Origin: CAZHYV01 sp964537055 | GTDB taxonomy: Bacteria; Myxococcota_A; Polyangia; Palsa-1104; JAEUJZ01 | NCBI GenBank assembly: GCA_964537055.1 | Contig: CAZHYV010000015.1 | Span: forward strand, 1 to 12,687 | Reading direction: 5' to 3' | Length of the DNA stretch: 12,687 nucleotides | In this document: piece after piece, positions 12,675 to 12,687 of the stretch | How positions within the stretch are numbered: the first letter of the stretch is position 1 | Layout of the letters: each line of letters opens with the position of its first letter | Notes under the pieces: model-generated | Told to the model about the DNA's origin: nothing | Databases searched by the model: none | The model's input: the letters and a program-made list of their open reading frames with translations, nothing else | Program-made: the position numbers and the translations under genes

Positions 12675-12687
12675 TCACCGGGCGGTT

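Overview
The window reads as chromosomal DNA of a Gram-negative bacterium with medium G+C content. Four predicted lipoproteins imply an outer membrane. Several genes suggest a Myxococcota-like (former Deltaproteobacteria) relative: a small lipoprotein whose tail resembles the AgmX/PglI C-terminal domain, an SspB with a myxobacterial-looking sequence, a VLCAD-type acyl-CoA dehydrogenase, a short DUF4177-like protein, and a YiiG/DUF3829 lipoprotein. The modest G+C would be unusual for free-living myxobacteria and would fit a host-associated lineage such as Pajaroellobacter. This assignment is inference from remembered family patterns, not a database match.

Layout. Positions 1-575 hold the groES-groEL heat-shock operon on the minus strand. 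Only the first codons of groEL are inside the window. A CIRCE operator and a candidate promoter lie upstream of groES. A small minus-strand DUF4177-like gene (735-965) is divergent from a lipoprotein of the YiiG/DUF3829 family (1136-2275). This is followed by a VLCAD-type acyl-CoA dehydrogenase (2350-4128). The ClpXP adaptor gene sspB (4147-4638, minus) converges on it and is divergent from a secreted leucine-rich-repeat lipoprotein (4761-5744). IMP dehydrogenase guaB (5850-7337) follows and converges with a large beta-helix lipoprotein (7356-9197, minus). Positions 9198-9519 are the only gap over 300 bases; it holds a promoter for the beta-helix gene plus unexplained sequence. Next come a ferritin-like DUF2383 protein (9520-10023, minus), an NAD(P)H-dependent FMN reductase (10092-10700, minus), the divergent AgmX/PglI-tail lipoprotein (10789-11169), and rbfA (11297-11737, minus), with a strong bidirectional terminator between the last two. 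The window ends with a more A+T-rich pair of overlapping unknown genes (11914-12674) behind a palindrome-containing promoter.

How the genes relate. Most are independent housekeeping or envelope genes in one- or two-gene units. Proteostasis and translation are represented by groES/groEL, sspB and rbfA, nucleotide and fatty-acid metabolism by guaB and the acyl-CoA dehydrogenase, and redox or iron handling by the FMN reductase and the DUF2383 protein. The cell surface is represented by four lipoproteins. No CRISPR array, IS element, integrase, rRNA or tRNA was recognised. The least explained parts are the terminal gene pair with its operator-like palindrome, the LRR lipoprotein with its plant-type N-terminal cap, and the 9260-9519 region. 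I did not find a clearly new defence or mobile system.
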